Source: Paracoccaceae bacterium (GTDB lineage: Bacteria; Pseudomonadota; Alphaproteobacteria; Rhodobacterales; Rhodobacteraceae). Taken from it: a DNA stretch of 6,806 nucleotides. The position numbers and the translations under genes are program-made. The notes under the pieces are model-generated. The model was given only the letters and a program-made list of their open reading frames with translations. It did no database searches and was not told the origin of the DNA. Shown piece by piece: positions 5,474-6,806 of this stretch (position 1 is the first letter of the stretch; each line of letters begins with the position of its first letter). Where the stretch lies: NCBI GenBank assembly GCA_007121115.1, contig SKMI01000079.1:1-6806 (forward strand), in the 5' to 3' direction.

Positions 5474-6806
5474 GCGCGCTCGACCGGCTTTGTGCGGCGC
5501 TGAACCTGCAATGGGCCTATGTGGACGGCGCCGGGCGGGATCAGTGCGCGCCGGTCGAATCGCGCCTCGCGGTGCTGGCCGCCATGGGTCTGCCGGTGAC
5601 GACCGAGGCCGAGGCCGCTGAGGCGCTCGCCGCCCTGCCCCCCGCCCCGGGCTGGCGGATCGTCACACCTGAGACCCACGCGCCAGTGACGCCCGGCGCT
5701 GAGTGGCGGCTGACCCTCGAGGACGGGACGCTTGCGACCGGCCCCGCACGCACGCCTCTTCCGCCGCTACCCTTGGGCATCCACCGGCTGGAAACCGACG
5801 CAGGGTCCGAGACCCTGCTCACCGCCCCCACAACCCTGCCCGCCCCCGAACCCGCCTGGGGCCTGAACGCACCGCTCTATGGCTTGTGGGAGGGCGCGCG
5901 CGCCGGGGCGGGCAGCTACACGCAACTGGCCCGGCTGGCCGAGGCGCTGGCCGACGCAGGCGCCGGGTTCCTGGGTCTCAACCCGGTGCATGCGGGGTTC
6001 ATGGACGCGCGGAACTACAGCCCCTACGCCCCGTCGCACCGCCGCCGCTGGAACGTGCTCCACATCGACGCGGGCGCGGCGCACGCCGACACCGGCGACC
6101 TGGTCGATTACGCCCGTGTCTGGCCCGCGCAAGCGGCGGCCCTGCGCGCGGCTTACGCGGATTTCGCAGGCGATCCGGCCTTCGACCGCTGGCGTGCCGC
6201 CGAGGGGCGCGCGCTGACGGATTTCGCCACCCATCAGGCGCTTTCCGAAATCCACGGCTCCTACTGGACCGACTGGCCCGAGCCGCTGCACCAACCCGAT
6301 AGCCCCCTCGTCCACAAGTTCGCCGCCGAGAACCCGGACGCGCTGCGCTTCCACGCCTGGTGCCAGTGGCAGGCCGAGGTGCAATTGGCGCAAGCCGCCC
6401 GCGCCACCGGGACCATGGCGCACGGGCTCTATCTGGACCTGGCCGTGGGCACCCATCCGGCAGGGGCCGAAACCTGGGCCGAACCGGGTCAGTTCGTGCG
6501 CGGCCTCTCGCTGGGCGCGCCACCCGACCTGCTGGGGCCTTCGGGGCAGCGCTGGGGCCTTGCGCCGATGGACCCGCGCGCGCTGGCGGCGAACGGCTTT
6601 GCCGCGCTCGCGCAGACCCTGCGCCAGCAATTCCGCTTCGCCCGGGTGCTGCGGATCGACCATATCCTGGGTTTTGAGCGCGCCTTCTGGATCCCCGATG
6701 ACCTGCCGGGCCTCTATGTCGGCATGCCGCGCGCGGCCATGCTGGCGGTGGCGCGGATCGAGGCCGCGCGCGCGGGCGCCACCATCATCGGCGAGGACCT
6801 GGGCAC
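5470..6806 (+). CDS. malQ: 4-alpha-glucanotransferase (amylomaltase, GH77), 3'-truncated by window edge
   Basis: The frame from ATG 5470 stays open to the window end, giving 445 complete codons of a protein typically 600-700 long. MalQ moves alpha-1,4-glucan segments between maltodextrins, recycling the short chains freed by GlgX. Residues 1-50 match the MalQ N-terminal domain (AYVDGAGR, then a helix ending VLAAMGLP). An Ala/Pro-rich stretch leads to the GH77 barrel near 135. Visible motifs are GFLGLNPVHAGF (166-177), NYSPYAPSHRR (182-192), GLYLDLAVG (319-327), LGAPPDLLGPSGQRWGL (348-364), LRIDH with predicted nucleophile Asp397 (E. coli Asp448), and IIGEDLG with predicted acid/base Glu442 (E. 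coli Glu496). The third catalytic Asp lies beyond the window. The loop that reads NWGIGDF in E. coli is here RAGAGSY (144-150), lacking the Trp and Asp. This gene and the adjoining glgX form a debranching and disproportionation pair. Confidence 0.95.
   Translation, partial: MSALDRLCAALNLQWAYVDGAGRDQCAPVESRLAVLAAMGLPVTTEAEAAEALAALPPAPGWRIVTPETHAPVTPGAEWRLTLEDGTLATGPARTPLPPLPLGIHRLETDAGSETLLTAPTTLPAPEPAWGLNAPLYGLWEGARAGAGSYTQLARLAEALADAGAGFLGLNPVHAGFMDARNYSPYAPSHRRRWNVLHIDAGAAHADTGDLVDYARVWPAQAAALRAAYADFAGDPAFDRWRAAEGRALTDFATHQALSEIHGSYWTDWPEPLHQPDSPLVHKFAAENPDALRFHAWCQWQAEVQLAQAARATGTMAHGLYLDLAVGTHPAGAETWAEPGQFVRGLSLGAPPDLLGPSGQRWGLAPMDPRALAANGFAALAQTLRQQFRFARVLRIDHILGFERAFWIPDDLPGLYVGMPRAAMLAVARIEAARAGATIIGEDLG

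Noticed and set aside
5472..5481. 10-bp palindrome GAGCGCGCTC over the first malQ codons
   Set aside because: It is too short to form a stable stem with a usable loop, and is expected by chance in alternating GC-rich coding sequence.

Overview
The window is a 6.8-kb piece of a glycogen metabolism operon, all on the plus strand, in the order glgB (3' end only), glgC, glgA, glgX, malQ (5' part only). The DNA is very G+C-rich with codons strongly biased to G/C at the third position. The GlgC sequence resembles the Agrobacterium/Rhodobacter type (for example the AVYFGGK, TQYKAHSLIRH and DILPASQRV segments). Together with the gene order, this points to an alphaproteobacterium, probably in the Rhodobacterales. 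That placement rests on remembered family sequences, not on a search.

Layout: 1-614 carries the last 203 codons of the branching enzyme. A 61-nt spacer (615-675) holds a strong imperfect hairpin (634-656) followed by the glgC ribosome binding site. ADP-glucose pyrophosphorylase occupies 676-1944. A 13-nt gap leads to glycogen synthase (1958-3388), whose start codon sits in the loop of a possible small GC stem. The debranching enzyme GlgX (3389-5473) begins on the base after the glgA stop codon (TGAATG). The 4-alpha-glucanotransferase MalQ starts at 5470, overlapping the glgX stop (ATGA), and runs off the window end after 445 complete codons. No stretch over 300 bases lacks a gene. I see no promoter, rho-independent terminator, RNA gene, mobile element or CRISPR array.

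How the genes work together: GlgC makes ADP-glucose from glucose-1-phosphate and ATP, and GlgA adds the glucose to alpha-1,4 chains. GlgB introduces alpha-1,6 branches. GlgX removes short branches, classically after phosphorylase trimming, and MalQ disproportionates the released maltodextrins. The window therefore holds both the synthetic and the recycling arms in one apparently co-transcribed, translationally coupled unit.

I found no evidence of a new biological system. The points worth a second look are small: an Asp at a normally basic allosteric-region position of GlgC, a divergent first substrate loop in MalQ, the glgB-glgC hairpin, and possible structure around the glgA start.
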